Assembly: GCA_009908845.1 (NCBI GenBank) | Contig: JAAAOQ010000069.1 | Span: forward strand, 1 to 43,701 | Length of the DNA: 43,701 nt | From: Gammaproteobacteria bacterium | GTDB taxonomy: Bacteria > Pseudomonadota > Gammaproteobacteria > Chromatiales > Chromatiaceae | Direction of reading: 5' to 3' | Shown here: one piece after another, positions 24,274-32,361 of the stretch | Numbering within the stretch: position 1 is the stretch's first letter | Layout: each line of letters starts with the position of its first letter | Translations under genes and position numbers: made by a program | The notes under the pieces: generated by a model | What the model was told of the DNA's origin: nothing | Seen by the model: the letters and a program-made list of their open reading frames with translations, nothing else | The model's database searches: none

Positions 24274-25305
24274 GTGAGCCCTGAACAGCTGCCACTGTCG
24301 CTGACGCTGCTGCTGTTCGGTGTCGGCACACTGGTCATCGCTCTTGCTGGCTCGCGGTTGACCTGGATCGCCGATCGGCTGTCGGACCTGACCGGCCTCG
24401 GCGAAGCGGTATTCGGTGCGGTCCTGCTGGGGGCGACGACCTCGCTGCCGGGTGCGGTCGCGTCGATCACCACGGCCCTCGCCGGCCGGGCCGACCTTGC
24501 GGTCGGCAACGCGGTCGGCGGCATTGCCGCGCAGACCGCCTTCCTGGTCATCGCCGACAGCGTCTACCGGCATGCGAACCTCGAGCATGCGGCGGCCTCG
24601 GTCACCAACCTGATCAACGGCGCGCTGCTCTGCGCGCTGTTGGCGCTGCCGCTGCTGGCCGCAACCGGTCCGGCGATCTCGCTTTGGGGCGTGCATCCGG
24701 CCTCGGTGGTCGTGCTGGTGGTCTATGTGTTCGGGCTGAAGCTCGCGTCGGCGACCAAGGAGGCCCCGGGATGGATGCCGGTGCGTACCGCCCAGACGCG
24801 GGAGGATTCGCCGGACGAGGCCCCGACCAGTGCGCGCGGCGCCTGGCGGATCTGGTTGACGTTCTTGGGCCTGGCGGCAACCGTCGGCGTCGCCGGCTGG
24901 GCGGTCGGCCTCTCCGGAATCGCGCTGGTACGCCACACCGGCCTGTCCGAGACCCTGATCGGCAGCCTGTTCACCGCAGTGGCCACCTCGTTACCGGAGC
25001 TCGTGACCGCGGTCGCTGCGGTGCGCCAAGGGGCCTTGACCCTGGCCGTCGGCGGCATCATCGGCGGCAATACCTTCGACGTGCTCTTCCTGGTGTTCGC
25101 CGATGTCGCCTATCGCGAAGGCTCGATCTATCACGCGATCAGCGACCAGCCGCTGTTCACGATCAGCCTCACCATCCTGCTCACCGCGTTCCTGCTGTTG
25201 GGCCTGATTCGGCGCGAGCGCCGTGGTGTCGCGAACATCGGCTTCGAGAGCGCTGCCGTGCTGCTGTTCTACCTGGCCGGGATGGCGACGCTGGTCTTTT
25301 GGTGA
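24274..25305 (+). CDS. Na+/Ca2+ exchanger-family membrane protein with altered ion-site motif
   Basis: 343 residues from GTG 24274 with GAGGAAG upstream. About ten transmembrane helices arranged as two inverted halves, each with an alpha-repeat: VLLGATTSLPGAVASITTAL then AVGNAVGGIAAQTAF, and LFTAVATSLPELVTAVAAV then GGIIGGNTFDVLF. The second repeat is canonical (TSLPE, GGN.FDV). In the first, the usual acidic Glu after TSLP is Gly and the 'GN..GSN' motif reads GNAVGGIAAQ, so ion selectivity may be changed. It is an inner-membrane cation antiporter by family. It lies downstream of the two-BON gene. Confidence 0.85.
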   Translation: MSPEQLPLSLTLLLFGVGTLVIALAGSRLTWIADRLSDLTGLGEAVFGAVLLGATTSLPGAVASITTALAGRADLAVGNAVGGIAAQTAFLVIADSVYRHANLEHAAASVTNLINGALLCALLALPLLAATGPAISLWGVHPASVVVLVVYVFGLKLASATKEAPGWMPVRTAQTREDSPDEAPTSARGAWRIWLTFLGLAATVGVAGWAVGLSGIALVRHTGLSETLIGSLFTAVATSLPELVTAVAAVRQGALTLAVGGIIGGNTFDVLFLVFADVAYREGSIYHAISDQPLFTISLTILLTAFLLLGLIRRERRGVANIGFESAAVLLFYLAGMATLVFW

Positions 25306-25355
25306 CCCTTGATTCCGGTTGCTCTACCAGCCTATGCCGTACGCCGGAAATCAAC

Positions 25356-25475
25356 ATGACGCGGTATTTTGACCCCGCCGAACCCGGAGATGAACCCGGA
25401 GACGAACCCGGAGATGAGACCGACGCTGAAACCGAAGGCGTGCAGGCTCGCCCCTCGGCGATGGTGCTGCCATGA
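25356..25475 (+). CDS. Possible 39-residue acidic repeat peptide
   Basis: A short frame from ATG 25356 encodes MTRYFDPAEPGDEPGDEPGD followed by ETDAETEG and a short tail. The EPGD repeat comes from the 12-bp tandem repeat beneath it. There is no good ribosome binding site. It lies 50 bp after the exchanger gene and just before a convergent gene. It may be only a translated repeat. Confidence 0.2.
   Translation: MTRYFDPAEPGDEPGDEPGDETDAETEGVQARPSAMVLP
25380..25415 (+). repeat. Triplicated 12-bp tandem repeat
   Basis: Three units of GAACCCGGAGAT (the middle one ends in C) lie head to tail, with a degenerate fourth unit to about 25427. The step is 12 bp, as in the other two tandem arrays of this window, but the unit sequence differs. 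Confidence 0.8.
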
Positions 25476-25525
25476 CACCGCCGCATGGGGTAGGGCATTT
25501 TGGCCTTCACCGGAAGCGGCAGCGG

Positions 25526-28390
25526 TCAGCGCTGGACGGCCCCCATCGGCCCCATGGTCTCCAGCAGGAACTGATAATGGTCGCGGGTGATGAACTGTTC
25601 GTCCTTGGGTCGGCCGCGCGGATACATCAGCGGCAGCAGGGCGCGCGGGTGCTCGGCGTTGCCCTCCTCGGCGGACTTGTTGAGGGCGCCGGCCCCGTCG
25701 GCATCGACCCGCAGGCCCTCGATTCCGTCGAAGTGGGTGTTCAGGTTGTCCCACATCATGCGGCAGCGTTCGGCTGCCGTCTTGGCGTCGTCCGAAGCCG
25801 CCGGGATATGGTCGAGGCCGAAGACATGTCCTAGCTCATGGGTGACCGTGCCGAGCCTGTGCACGGCGGCCTTGCCGCTGTCGGGCCGGGTCAGTGACAT
25901 GGCGATGGTGGGGTAGGAGAAGTCTGGGACTTCGCCCTCGACGATGCGCCCCAGGTCATAGGCGGCGAACCCGCCAAGCCCGATCCACTCGTAGGGCATG
26001 AACACCACCACGGCGTCGAAATCGGCGCTCAGGCCGGCTTGTGCCAGACCGTCGTGAACGGCCTTCAAGAGCGTCTCGCGCACGACCTCGCGGCGTTCGT
26101 CGAAGACCAGGTTGAACCTGAAGAGCTGCTCTTCCGTCCAGCTCTTTTGCGGGCACAGCGAACCGTCTGTCCCGCGCAAGAAATCCGGCAAATCGCTCGC
26201 CTCTAGCGTTGGCATGTCGTCGGCAAGCTCTTCATGCAGATCGGGGCTGGCGGTGAACTCGCCCATATCGCTCAGGTTGACGTCCTGAACCGGAAAATTC
26301 TGCAAAGCGAAGTCCTCGGCCTCACGCGCGACGCGCTCGCCCTCCTGGCGCATGGTCGTGGGCACGGCGTCGCGCCAGGGCCCGACCTTGGCGAACAGAT
26401 AGCCGACGTTCAACTCGCGCTCAAGCGGGTGCCAGTCCAGGGGCTCAATGCCAGAAAAGACGCGCGGCGTGCCGCACTGGCGGACGGGCTCGACCTCGAC
26501 GACGACACTGCTGGCCTCTTCATAGGTGGGCTCCCAGCCGACCAGGTTGACGGTGTTCTCGGCCAGCCGCGTTTCGCGCGACGTATAGGTGTCGGGCCGC
26601 TTGATCCGCATGTTTTGCATCGCCGGGGCCAGCAGTGCGCCGTCGCGGTCGTCGGCATTGCGCGCCCGGACATGGGCGCGGAAGCTCGTGACCTCCCAGC
26701 CCTCCGCGATGTCCGGGTCTGGCGCCCATTTGACGTAGGCCCGGATGACCGCCGGCTTGCGGCGCACTAGCGGGACGTCGGTCGCCACCTGAATGGTGTT
26801 GCTTTCGATGCCTTCGCGTGGCGTCAGGAACGAGGGCAGCCCGGCGACGCTCTGGGTGTCGTTCAGGTCGACCATGGTCTCGAACGCGAACACACGGTCG
26901 GCGGCCAGCGTGGCGCCCTCCTGCCCGCGCGGGCCGGCGCCGCCGCCAGCGACGGTTAGGCGATAGCGCACGCCGTCGCGCAAAATGGCGTCTGGCACCA
27001 CGGCGATGGTCTCCGCGTCCACGAGACGAAGATTGGCGGTCACGGCGCGCATGGAGGCGTCGCCGCTCTCGCCGCCATAGGCCGTTTCCAACCGCACCGC
27101 GCCGGGCCGCAGCGAGATGGGGTCCAGCGGCCGATTGAAGGTCAGGCGAATGCCCGGACGCTCCCACGAGACGTTCACCGCCCGCCGTGCGGGGGTGTGC
27201 TCGATCAGGGTCAGGTCGGCCGGACCCGGACTGGCCGCGTGCGCGCTGGTGGGCGCCTGGGCGATCTCACGCGTCGCCATGGCATAGCCCATGCGGCGCA
27301 GGTTGGGGGCGGCGAAGCGTCCGCTGACCTGTATGGGGCGGGGGTCGTTCTGGCGCTCCACGATATCGACCCCGCGCAGGCGCCCGCCCTCGTAATCCCA
27401 GTGGCGGCGCGTCCAATCCCGCTCGGCCTTCCCGGACAGCACGAAGCGCCCGATGACGGCGGTTTCGGTGATGCGCTCAATGGTGACCGTGCCGCTCAGG
27501 GCTCCGCCGCGAACGTCGGTGCGCGTGCCGGCCTGCGCGACCCCACTCATGTCACAGCGCCAGTCCCGCGCTTCGCGCCCCTTGGTGGCCTCCAGCGGCA
27601 CGCCGACAGAATCCATCAAGTTGAGATAGGTGCGCCGCAGATCGCGACAGGCCCGCTTTTCGATGCGCTGTTCGCGCGCCAACCGGGGTGTATTCGGAAT
27701 GCCATAGGGCACCCAGCGGATGTCTCCCGTCCAGGCGGTATAAAGGCGACCCGGATTGCCTTCGCCATCTGGACGCACCGCCCGCGCCTGATAGGTTCCG
27801 CCGGCCTCCAGGTCGCCCGGCCCGACATCGGTCAGGGCGATGACCAGATGGGCGCCGGCGTTGCGCGGCCAGCCGCCCACGCCGCCATGCCGCAGGCTGA
27901 GCGGGCCATGCAGCCCGCCGCCCTGAAGGGCGACGACGTTGGGGCTGAAGACCTCGAACACGGCCCGGCGGGTGCCGCCATCGGCGGTTGGGATGTCGAG
28001 GTCCTCGCCCGCCATCTCGCCCAGGAACTCGGCCATACCGGGGTCGAGGCCAGGAACGCCCTGCGTCCCGCCCACGCGGCGCGCGGACAGATGGCGGGCG
28101 CAGGCCGCGCCACCGGCCGAAACCGCGCCAGAGAGCATCAGGCTGGCCTGACCCGGCAGCAAGCCGGTGTTGGCCCCGCCGGAGAAGGCGGCCGGGTTGA
28201 GGTTGCCGAATACATCGCCGACGCGCGGCGGATTGATGGCCTCGAGCATGCCCACGACCGAGCACACCGGCGCTGCCTGCGGCCGCGTAGCGGGGCAGCT
28301 GTCGGGCTCGGCCGGGCGCGCGGCCGACGAGATTGCGCCCAACACCACCAGAGCAAGCCCGAGGCTTGCTGCGCGGCCGGTCTCCCTCAT
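25526..28390 (-). CDS. Large secreted metzincin-type zinc metalloprotease with Ig-like domain
   Basis: 954 residues. An N-terminal signal peptide (LGLALVVLGAISSAARPAE) is followed by a Cys-containing region. Near 405-500 lies a Big_5/SbsA-type Ig domain (TPARRAVNVSWERPGIRLTF, NRPLDPISL). The C-terminal catalytic domain has the full metzincin zinc motif HELGHVFGLDH (851-861) and a probable Met-turn LMYPRG at Met922. The catalytic Glu is present, so an active protease is expected, acting in the periplasm or outside. The ATG overlaps the stop of the upstream DUF4412-like gene (28387-28390), which implies coupled translation. The central ~300 residues match no family I recognise. Confidence 0.8.
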   Translation of the reverse strand: MRETGRAASLGLALVVLGAISSAARPAEPDSCPATRPQAAPVCSVVGMLEAINPPRVGDVFGNLNPAAFSGGANTGLLPGQASLMLSGAVSAGGAACARHLSARRVGGTQGVPGLDPGMAEFLGEMAGEDLDIPTADGGTRRAVFEVFSPNVVALQGGGLHGPLSLRHGGVGGWPRNAGAHLVIALTDVGPGDLEAGGTYQARAVRPDGEGNPGRLYTAWTGDIRWVPYGIPNTPRLAREQRIEKRACRDLRRTYLNLMDSVGVPLEATKGREARDWRCDMSGVAQAGTRTDVRGGALSGTVTIERITETAVIGRFVLSGKAERDWTRRHWDYEGGRLRGVDIVERQNDPRPIQVSGRFAAPNLRRMGYAMATREIAQAPTSAHAASPGPADLTLIEHTPARRAVNVSWERPGIRLTFNRPLDPISLRPGAVRLETAYGGESGDASMRAVTANLRLVDAETIAVVPDAILRDGVRYRLTVAGGGAGPRGQEGATLAADRVFAFETMVDLNDTQSVAGLPSFLTPREGIESNTIQVATDVPLVRRKPAVIRAYVKWAPDPDIAEGWEVTSFRAHVRARNADDRDGALLAPAMQNMRIKRPDTYTSRETRLAENTVNLVGWEPTYEEASSVVVEVEPVRQCGTPRVFSGIEPLDWHPLERELNVGYLFAKVGPWRDAVPTTMRQEGERVAREAEDFALQNFPVQDVNLSDMGEFTASPDLHEELADDMPTLEASDLPDFLRGTDGSLCPQKSWTEEQLFRFNLVFDERREVVRETLLKAVHDGLAQAGLSADFDAVVVFMPYEWIGLGGFAAYDLGRIVEGEVPDFSYPTIAMSLTRPDSGKAAVHRLGTVTHELGHVFGLDHIPAASDDAKTAAERCRMMWDNLNTHFDGIEGLRVDADGAGALNKSAEEGNAEHPRALLPLMYPRGRPKDEQFITRDHYQFLLETMGPMGAVQR

Positions 28391-29085
28391 GGCGCGCCGA
28401 AGCCCTGCATCATGCCCTTCAGGTCCATCGGCTTGGCCGGCAGCACAAAATCCCCGTCCGGCCCGGCGTCGCCCCGCACCTCGACCACGGTGAAGCGGTC
28501 GCCAAAGGTCAGCGGCGCCAGCTTGCGGCGGTCCAGTTCGACCATCAAGGGGTTGGGCTCTTCCCCGGCGACGGCCTGCGAAAAGCGCATCTTGACAGCC
28601 TGGTGCTCCAGCAGGCGCGGATCATCGGTCAGCACGGCGGTGCTGGTGTGGGCCTTGCCCTGATTGTCCACCCATTGGATCGCATAGACCTCGCCTTCGA
28701 TACCAGCGATCGAGCGGGTCTCGCCAGTGGGCTCCATGCCGTCGATCTCGGTCGGGAACGCGGGCCCCGCCTTGGGCGCCGAGGCGTTCGCCCCGGCGGC
28801 GCCGGGCATGCCGGCCAGATCGCTGATCGGGATGACCATGACCTGCCCGCCGGCGGCGGTGATGGAATAGACGCTGTCATCCTTCAACAGCATAAAGGCG
28901 TCCATGCCCTCGATATCGACGCGCAGGGCGTCGCCCTGCCAGCGGTCGGTCATGGACATGCGGCCCATCTGGCCGGCGTCGGCCTCATAGTGGACGGTGC
29001 CATCGGCCAAGGCCAGCAGCGGTGCGCCCCCCATGATGGCGGTCAGCAGGGTTGCTGAGGCGGCATGGGTCGAGAAACGAAGCAT
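28387..29085 (-). CDS. Periplasmic DUF4412-like protein
   Basis: 232 residues from ATG 29085 behind GGGAGG. The signal peptide (SATLLTAIMGGAPLLALA) ends near residue 27. The mature part begins VHYEADAGQMGRMSMTDRW, then LRVDIEGMDAFMLLKDDSVY and MVIPISDLAG. This pattern of a modified-substrate strand, 'lR.D' and a residue-poor linker is typical of DUF4412 and LolA-like beta-sheet proteins that bind hydrophobic molecules; the match is not strong. A second half (IDGMEPTGETRSIAGIEGEV) continues the sheet. It overlaps the protease start by four bases, so it is probably a partner, chaperone or surface scaffold of the protease. Confidence 0.6.
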   Translation of the reverse strand: MLRFSTHAASATLLTAIMGGAPLLALADGTVHYEADAGQMGRMSMTDRWQGDALRVDIEGMDAFMLLKDDSVYSITAAGGQVMVIPISDLAGMPGAAGANASAPKAGPAFPTEIDGMEPTGETRSIAGIEGEVYAIQWVDNQGKAHTSTAVLTDDPRLLEHQAVKMRFSQAVAGEEPNPLMVELDRRKLAPLTFGDRFTVVEVRGDAGPDGDFVLPAKPMDLKGMMQGFGAP

Positions 29086-29185
29086 CTGAACCTCCCGGGA
29101 TCGAGAACAAGAACGTCGGCGCGTGAACGCCGGATCAGTCGGCCGCTTCCTTAAAGCCCTCGAGGTCTATCGCGCGCTCCGCCGA

Positions 29186-29205
29186 CACCGGCCTTAACGC
29201 CGGTG
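29186..29205. other. Hairpin between the VWA gene and the DUF4412-like gene
   Basis: A perfect 7-bp inverted repeat (29186-29192 with 29199-29205) closes a 6-base loop. It sits in the 193-bp gap between two leftward genes. No T-run follows on either strand, so a terminator function is doubtful; RNA processing or attenuation is possible. Confidence 0.35.
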
Positions 29206-29278
29206 CCGGCGAGGCCGCCTAAGGGGCCGAAGAAGGGCGAGCCGCTGGTCACCAACAACATTGGCACCCGCAATCGCC

Positions 29279-30631
29279 CTATTCGGCCGCTGACGTGGTC
29301 TGCGCCAGCTCGATGCGATCGAACATCACCAGTGTCTGCTCCGGACCGCGCGTGCCCGCGAACAGCGCCGGGGCGCCCTGGCTGCGCAGCACGGTCACGG
29401 GTTCGGTCTCGATGCTGTCCGGCCCATCCGGCTGCAAGGTCCAGCCCGGGGTTTCCAGCCGGCCGATATAGTCCCGCCCGCGTTTGACAAGCGTCAGGCG
29501 TGCCCCCTTGTTCTCGAAGTCGTCGAGGATCTGGGCCAGATCATAGCCGCGCACATCGCCGGCGATCTCGACCTCTTCGACGGTTGCGCTGCCGCCAGTC
29601 ACCACGCGCAGCCGTAGCCACATGTCATCGTTCGAATTGCCCTGCCGCGCGATCTCCACCGCGATGTAGTTCTCGGCGTCCTGGTAGCGGCCGACCTGGA
29701 CCACTGCGCGGCGACCGCCGAGCGTCTGGACCTCGCCCATGCGGGCGGTGAAGTCGGCAGCGATCGCGAAGTCGCCATCGGGCAGCTCGGCTCCGACCCA
29801 GCGGAAGATGTTGGCGGCCTCATCGCTGCCCATCGCCCCCGGCTCGACTGTCATCGTCAGCAGCTCGCCGTTCTCGAGCAGAAATGCGGACGGCTCCGGC
29901 CTGACGATCTGCCAGCTCGAGCCTAGCGTGTCGCGCTCGAAGTCGTCGACCTGGGCCGGGCTCATCTCGGGCTCGGTCTCCTCGCGCGCGACCTGCAGTG
30001 CGCTCGCGAGGCTCTCGGCATCGGACGCCGCAATGAATCGCCCACCGGTCTCGCTCGCAAGGCAGGCGAGCTCGCCGCTTTCATCGTCGACATCGAAGCC
30101 GATTACATGGGCAGTGAAGGCGGCACCGCTTTGCTCCAGGGTTGCACCGAGCTCGCACAGGTCGGCCTGACAGGTCTCACGCCCATCGGTGACGACGATG
30201 ACGGTCGCCGGGCGGTCATCGGCAGCAAGGGTTTGCGCGGCGCGCTCGACGGCGGCCCCGATCGGCGTCTTGCCGCGCGGCGACACCGCTTCGGTCATCG
30301 CGTTGAAGGCGGCTCGATCCACGGACGCGGGCTCGGCGAGGACCTCAATATCCGAGCAGTCGCCCTCGCGACGGTGCCCGTAAGCCATCAGGCCGAGCTC
30401 CCGCTCGGCCGGCCAGTCGGCGAGCATGCGATCGATCGCATCGCGTGCAATCTCGATCTTGGCGACGCCGTCGATCTGGCCCCACATGCTTCCGGAGCCG
30501 TCCAGGATCAGGATCGATTGAGGTCCTGAGTCGCGGGCTGCAGCGCTCGGGGACAGCAGCGGTGCCGCGGCGACGAGCAGCGCCGCCAAAACAGTATGGT
30601 GAAAATGGAATTGCGATATCCAAGTGGTCAT
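29279..30631 (-). CDS. Secreted von Willebrand factor A-domain protein with lectin-like C-terminus
   Basis: 450 residues from ATG 30631 behind GGAGG. The signal peptide (VLAALLVAAAPLLSPSAAA) is followed by a VWA domain near 38-215 with an intact metal site: LDGSGSM (DxSxS), the Thr in GKTPIGAAVE and TDGRETC. Cysteines in the domain (GDCSD, CQADLC, ELACL) suggest disulfides and export. From about 225 a beta-sandwich follows (VDDFERDTLGSSWQIV, then DFAIAADFTARMGEVQ), resembling LamG/concanavalin-type sugar-binding domains. VWA domains usually mediate metal-dependent protein binding. It precedes the DUF4412-like and metzincin genes on the same strand with a 193-bp gap. Joint transcription is possible but not shown. 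Confidence 0.85.
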   Translation of the reverse strand: MTTWISQFHFHHTVLAALLVAAAPLLSPSAAARDSGPQSILILDGSGSMWGQIDGVAKIEIARDAIDRMLADWPAERELGLMAYGHRREGDCSDIEVLAEPASVDRAAFNAMTEAVSPRGKTPIGAAVERAAQTLAADDRPATVIVVTDGRETCQADLCELGATLEQSGAAFTAHVIGFDVDDESGELACLASETGGRFIAASDAESLASALQVAREETEPEMSPAQVDDFERDTLGSSWQIVRPEPSAFLLENGELLTMTVEPGAMGSDEAANIFRWVGAELPDGDFAIAADFTARMGEVQTLGGRRAVVQVGRYQDAENYIAVEIARQGNSNDDMWLRLRVVTGGSATVEEVEIAGDVRGYDLAQILDDFENKGARLTLVKRGRDYIGRLETPGWTLQPDGPDSIETEPVTVLRSQGAPALFAGTRGPEQTLVMFDRIELAQTTSAAE

Positions 30632-31016
30632 AACGGCCTCCGTGATCGGCCACCCTGAGTAACCGAGCTGGCTCGAGTGTTATCAAAAGGCGCGCGCCTT
30701 CCACCGGGCTTGCTCGCCAAGCAATCCGCGCAAAAGCCCGCCGTGGGGACGGTTGCACCTCATCTCGGTCTCGCACTCTAACAGCGACCGGGTCTTGATC
30801 GCTCATGCTCAGCCACAGTCTGCGATAGGCGGCGAAAGCACCGGCAACAAGATCAGCGCAGAGCGGAGGTGGCGGCAGGTAACGGGCTCGATGCCCGAGA
30901 CTACTTATTGATCCTCATGCAACGCTGGTATAGTCACTCGCCCTGGTTTCCGGACAAGCTGAGCCCATCGGTGCTGACTGTTCCGGCGCTTTCTGTCCGG
31001 CGATCAGGCGGAATGG
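30632..31016. other. 385-bp intergenic region upstream of the VWA gene
   Basis: No convincing gene is seen; an 80-codon rightward frame at 30869 has no recognisable product or ribosome binding site. The part nearest the VWA gene holds the palindrome at 30687-30700 and probably the promoter. Confidence 0.4.
30687..30700. promoter_or_regulatory. 14-bp perfect palindrome upstream of the VWA gene
   Basis: AAGGCGCGCGCCTT is a perfect palindrome 56 bp upstream of the VWA start codon. On the minus strand it is followed by TTGATAACACT, which could be a -10-like element. A repressor or activator site is a reasonable guess; no regulator is identified. Confidence 0.35.
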
Positions 31017-32357
31017 CTATACCGCGGTCGGCAACTCAATCCAGGCGAGCCAAAGCGCCGACCAATGCTGCCAGTCGACATCCGATAGGACCATCGCGAA
31101 GCCGGCCGTGAGCGCGGCGAGGAGCGGCAGACCAACGCGCCAAGCCAGCCTCGGGCCGGCGATCAACCCGCAGAGCGAGGTCTTGAACAGGGCATTGGTC
31201 GCGAGCGCGAGCAGGATTGCGATCACCGCGGTGCGCTCGCCGAGCGCGGTCGGGTCCATGCGTGCGACCGAGAGGGTGATCGCATTCAGGTCGGCGATGC
31301 CGGAGATCGCGGCGACGCCAAGCAGCCCGGCGCTGCCGAACAGGTTCGCGCTGATCCGTGCGACCAGCATGACGGCTGCGAGCAGCAGCCCGAAGCGCAG
31401 CGCTTGACCCAATGCGAGTGGATTGCTGACCTGCAGCGCGTTGGCGTCGAGCTGCGCGCCGCGGCGCAGCCAGAACAACGCGGTCGGCAGCAGGGTCAGC
31501 AGCGTCATGCCGATCAGCGGCGGGGTCAGTGCCAGCGCCAGCGCGGGCTTCAGCAGGGCGATGATGACCAGCACCCGCGGAAACAGGGTCGTATTGGCGA
31601 TCAGGATGCCGGCGGTGAGCAGGTTGGCGCGCTCGCGCTGCGCGCGCCCGATGCGCGCTAGCTGCAGCGTCAGCGCGGTCGAGGAGGCGAGGCCGGCGAG
31701 GAGCCCGGTCAGCGCGATCCCGGCATTGGCGCCCAACATCTTCACCGCGAAGTAGCCAACATAGGAGATCGCGGCGATCAGCACGACCAGGGACCAGAGC
31801 TCATAAGGGTTCAGCGCCTCGGCCGGCCCGTAGCCGCGGTCCGGCAGCACCGGCAGCAGTACCACCGTGATCAGCAGCAGCTTGAGCGTTGCCTGTAGCT
31901 CCGCCTGATCGATGCGCGCCAGCCAGCGATGCAGTTGGGGCTTGAAACCGAGCAACAGGGTCGAGACGACGGCAGCCGATGCCGCCTCGGCTTGATGACC
32001 AAGCGTCGACAGCGCGGCCAAGGCGAACGCGAGCAGCTCGGCGACCAGGGTCGTGCTGCCGGTCTCGCCGGTTTCGCGGACATGGAAGAGGAAGCTGCCG
32101 ACTGCGATCGCGGCGAGCGCCACGAACATCAGGCCGAGGACGAGCGGTGAGAGCGTCTGCGCGATCACGCCGCCGGCGCCGCCGAGCAGGCCGATCAGGC
32201 CGAAGGTGCGGACCCCGGCCGGTTTCTTGGTTTCGCCGGGCTGCTGGGCGCCATGTCCGTGCCAGCCGCGCTCGAGCCCGAACAGCAGGCCGATCGCGAA
32301 AGCGACGGCGAGATCGAGCAGGATGCGCTGTTCCTCGCCCGCGATCAGGCCCGCCAT
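31017..32357 (-). CDS. MgtC/DUF4010 membrane protein
   Basis: 446 residues with about 12 predicted transmembrane segments. The first ~130 residues form an MgtC/SapB-like N-terminal domain (LAVAFAIGLLFGLERGWHG, then AGVRTFGLIGLLGGAGG; MgtC has 'G...G.ER......AGLRT'). The rest is the DUF4010 membrane domain (GYFAVKMLGANAGIALTGLL, SSTALTLQLARI). MgtC-like proteins are linked to low-magnesium survival, but the role of this fused family is not established. It lies four bases after the DUF2189 gene, whose last codons supply its ribosome binding region (GATGAAGGC), so the two are one operon. Confidence 0.85.
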   Translation of the reverse strand: MAGLIAGEEQRILLDLAVAFAIGLLFGLERGWHGHGAQQPGETKKPAGVRTFGLIGLLGGAGGVIAQTLSPLVLGLMFVALAAIAVGSFLFHVRETGETGSTTLVAELLAFALAALSTLGHQAEAASAAVVSTLLLGFKPQLHRWLARIDQAELQATLKLLLITVVLLPVLPDRGYGPAEALNPYELWSLVVLIAAISYVGYFAVKMLGANAGIALTGLLAGLASSTALTLQLARIGRAQRERANLLTAGILIANTTLFPRVLVIIALLKPALALALTPPLIGMTLLTLLPTALFWLRRGAQLDANALQVSNPLALGQALRFGLLLAAVMLVARISANLFGSAGLLGVAAISGIADLNAITLSVARMDPTALGERTAVIAILLALATNALFKTSLCGLIAGPRLAWRVGLPLLAALTAGFAMVLSDVDWQHWSALWLAWIELPTAV

Positions 32358-32361
32358 GCCT

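Noticed and set aside
24115-24936. 273-codon leftward frame opposite the exchanger gene
   Set aside because: Antisense to clear transmembrane alpha-repeats; its translation is Arg/Gln/Gly-rich without a domain.
27197-28663. 488-codon rightward frame opposite the metzincin gene
   Set aside because: Antisense of a gene with signal peptide, Ig-like and metzincin motifs; long open antisense frames are common at this GC content.
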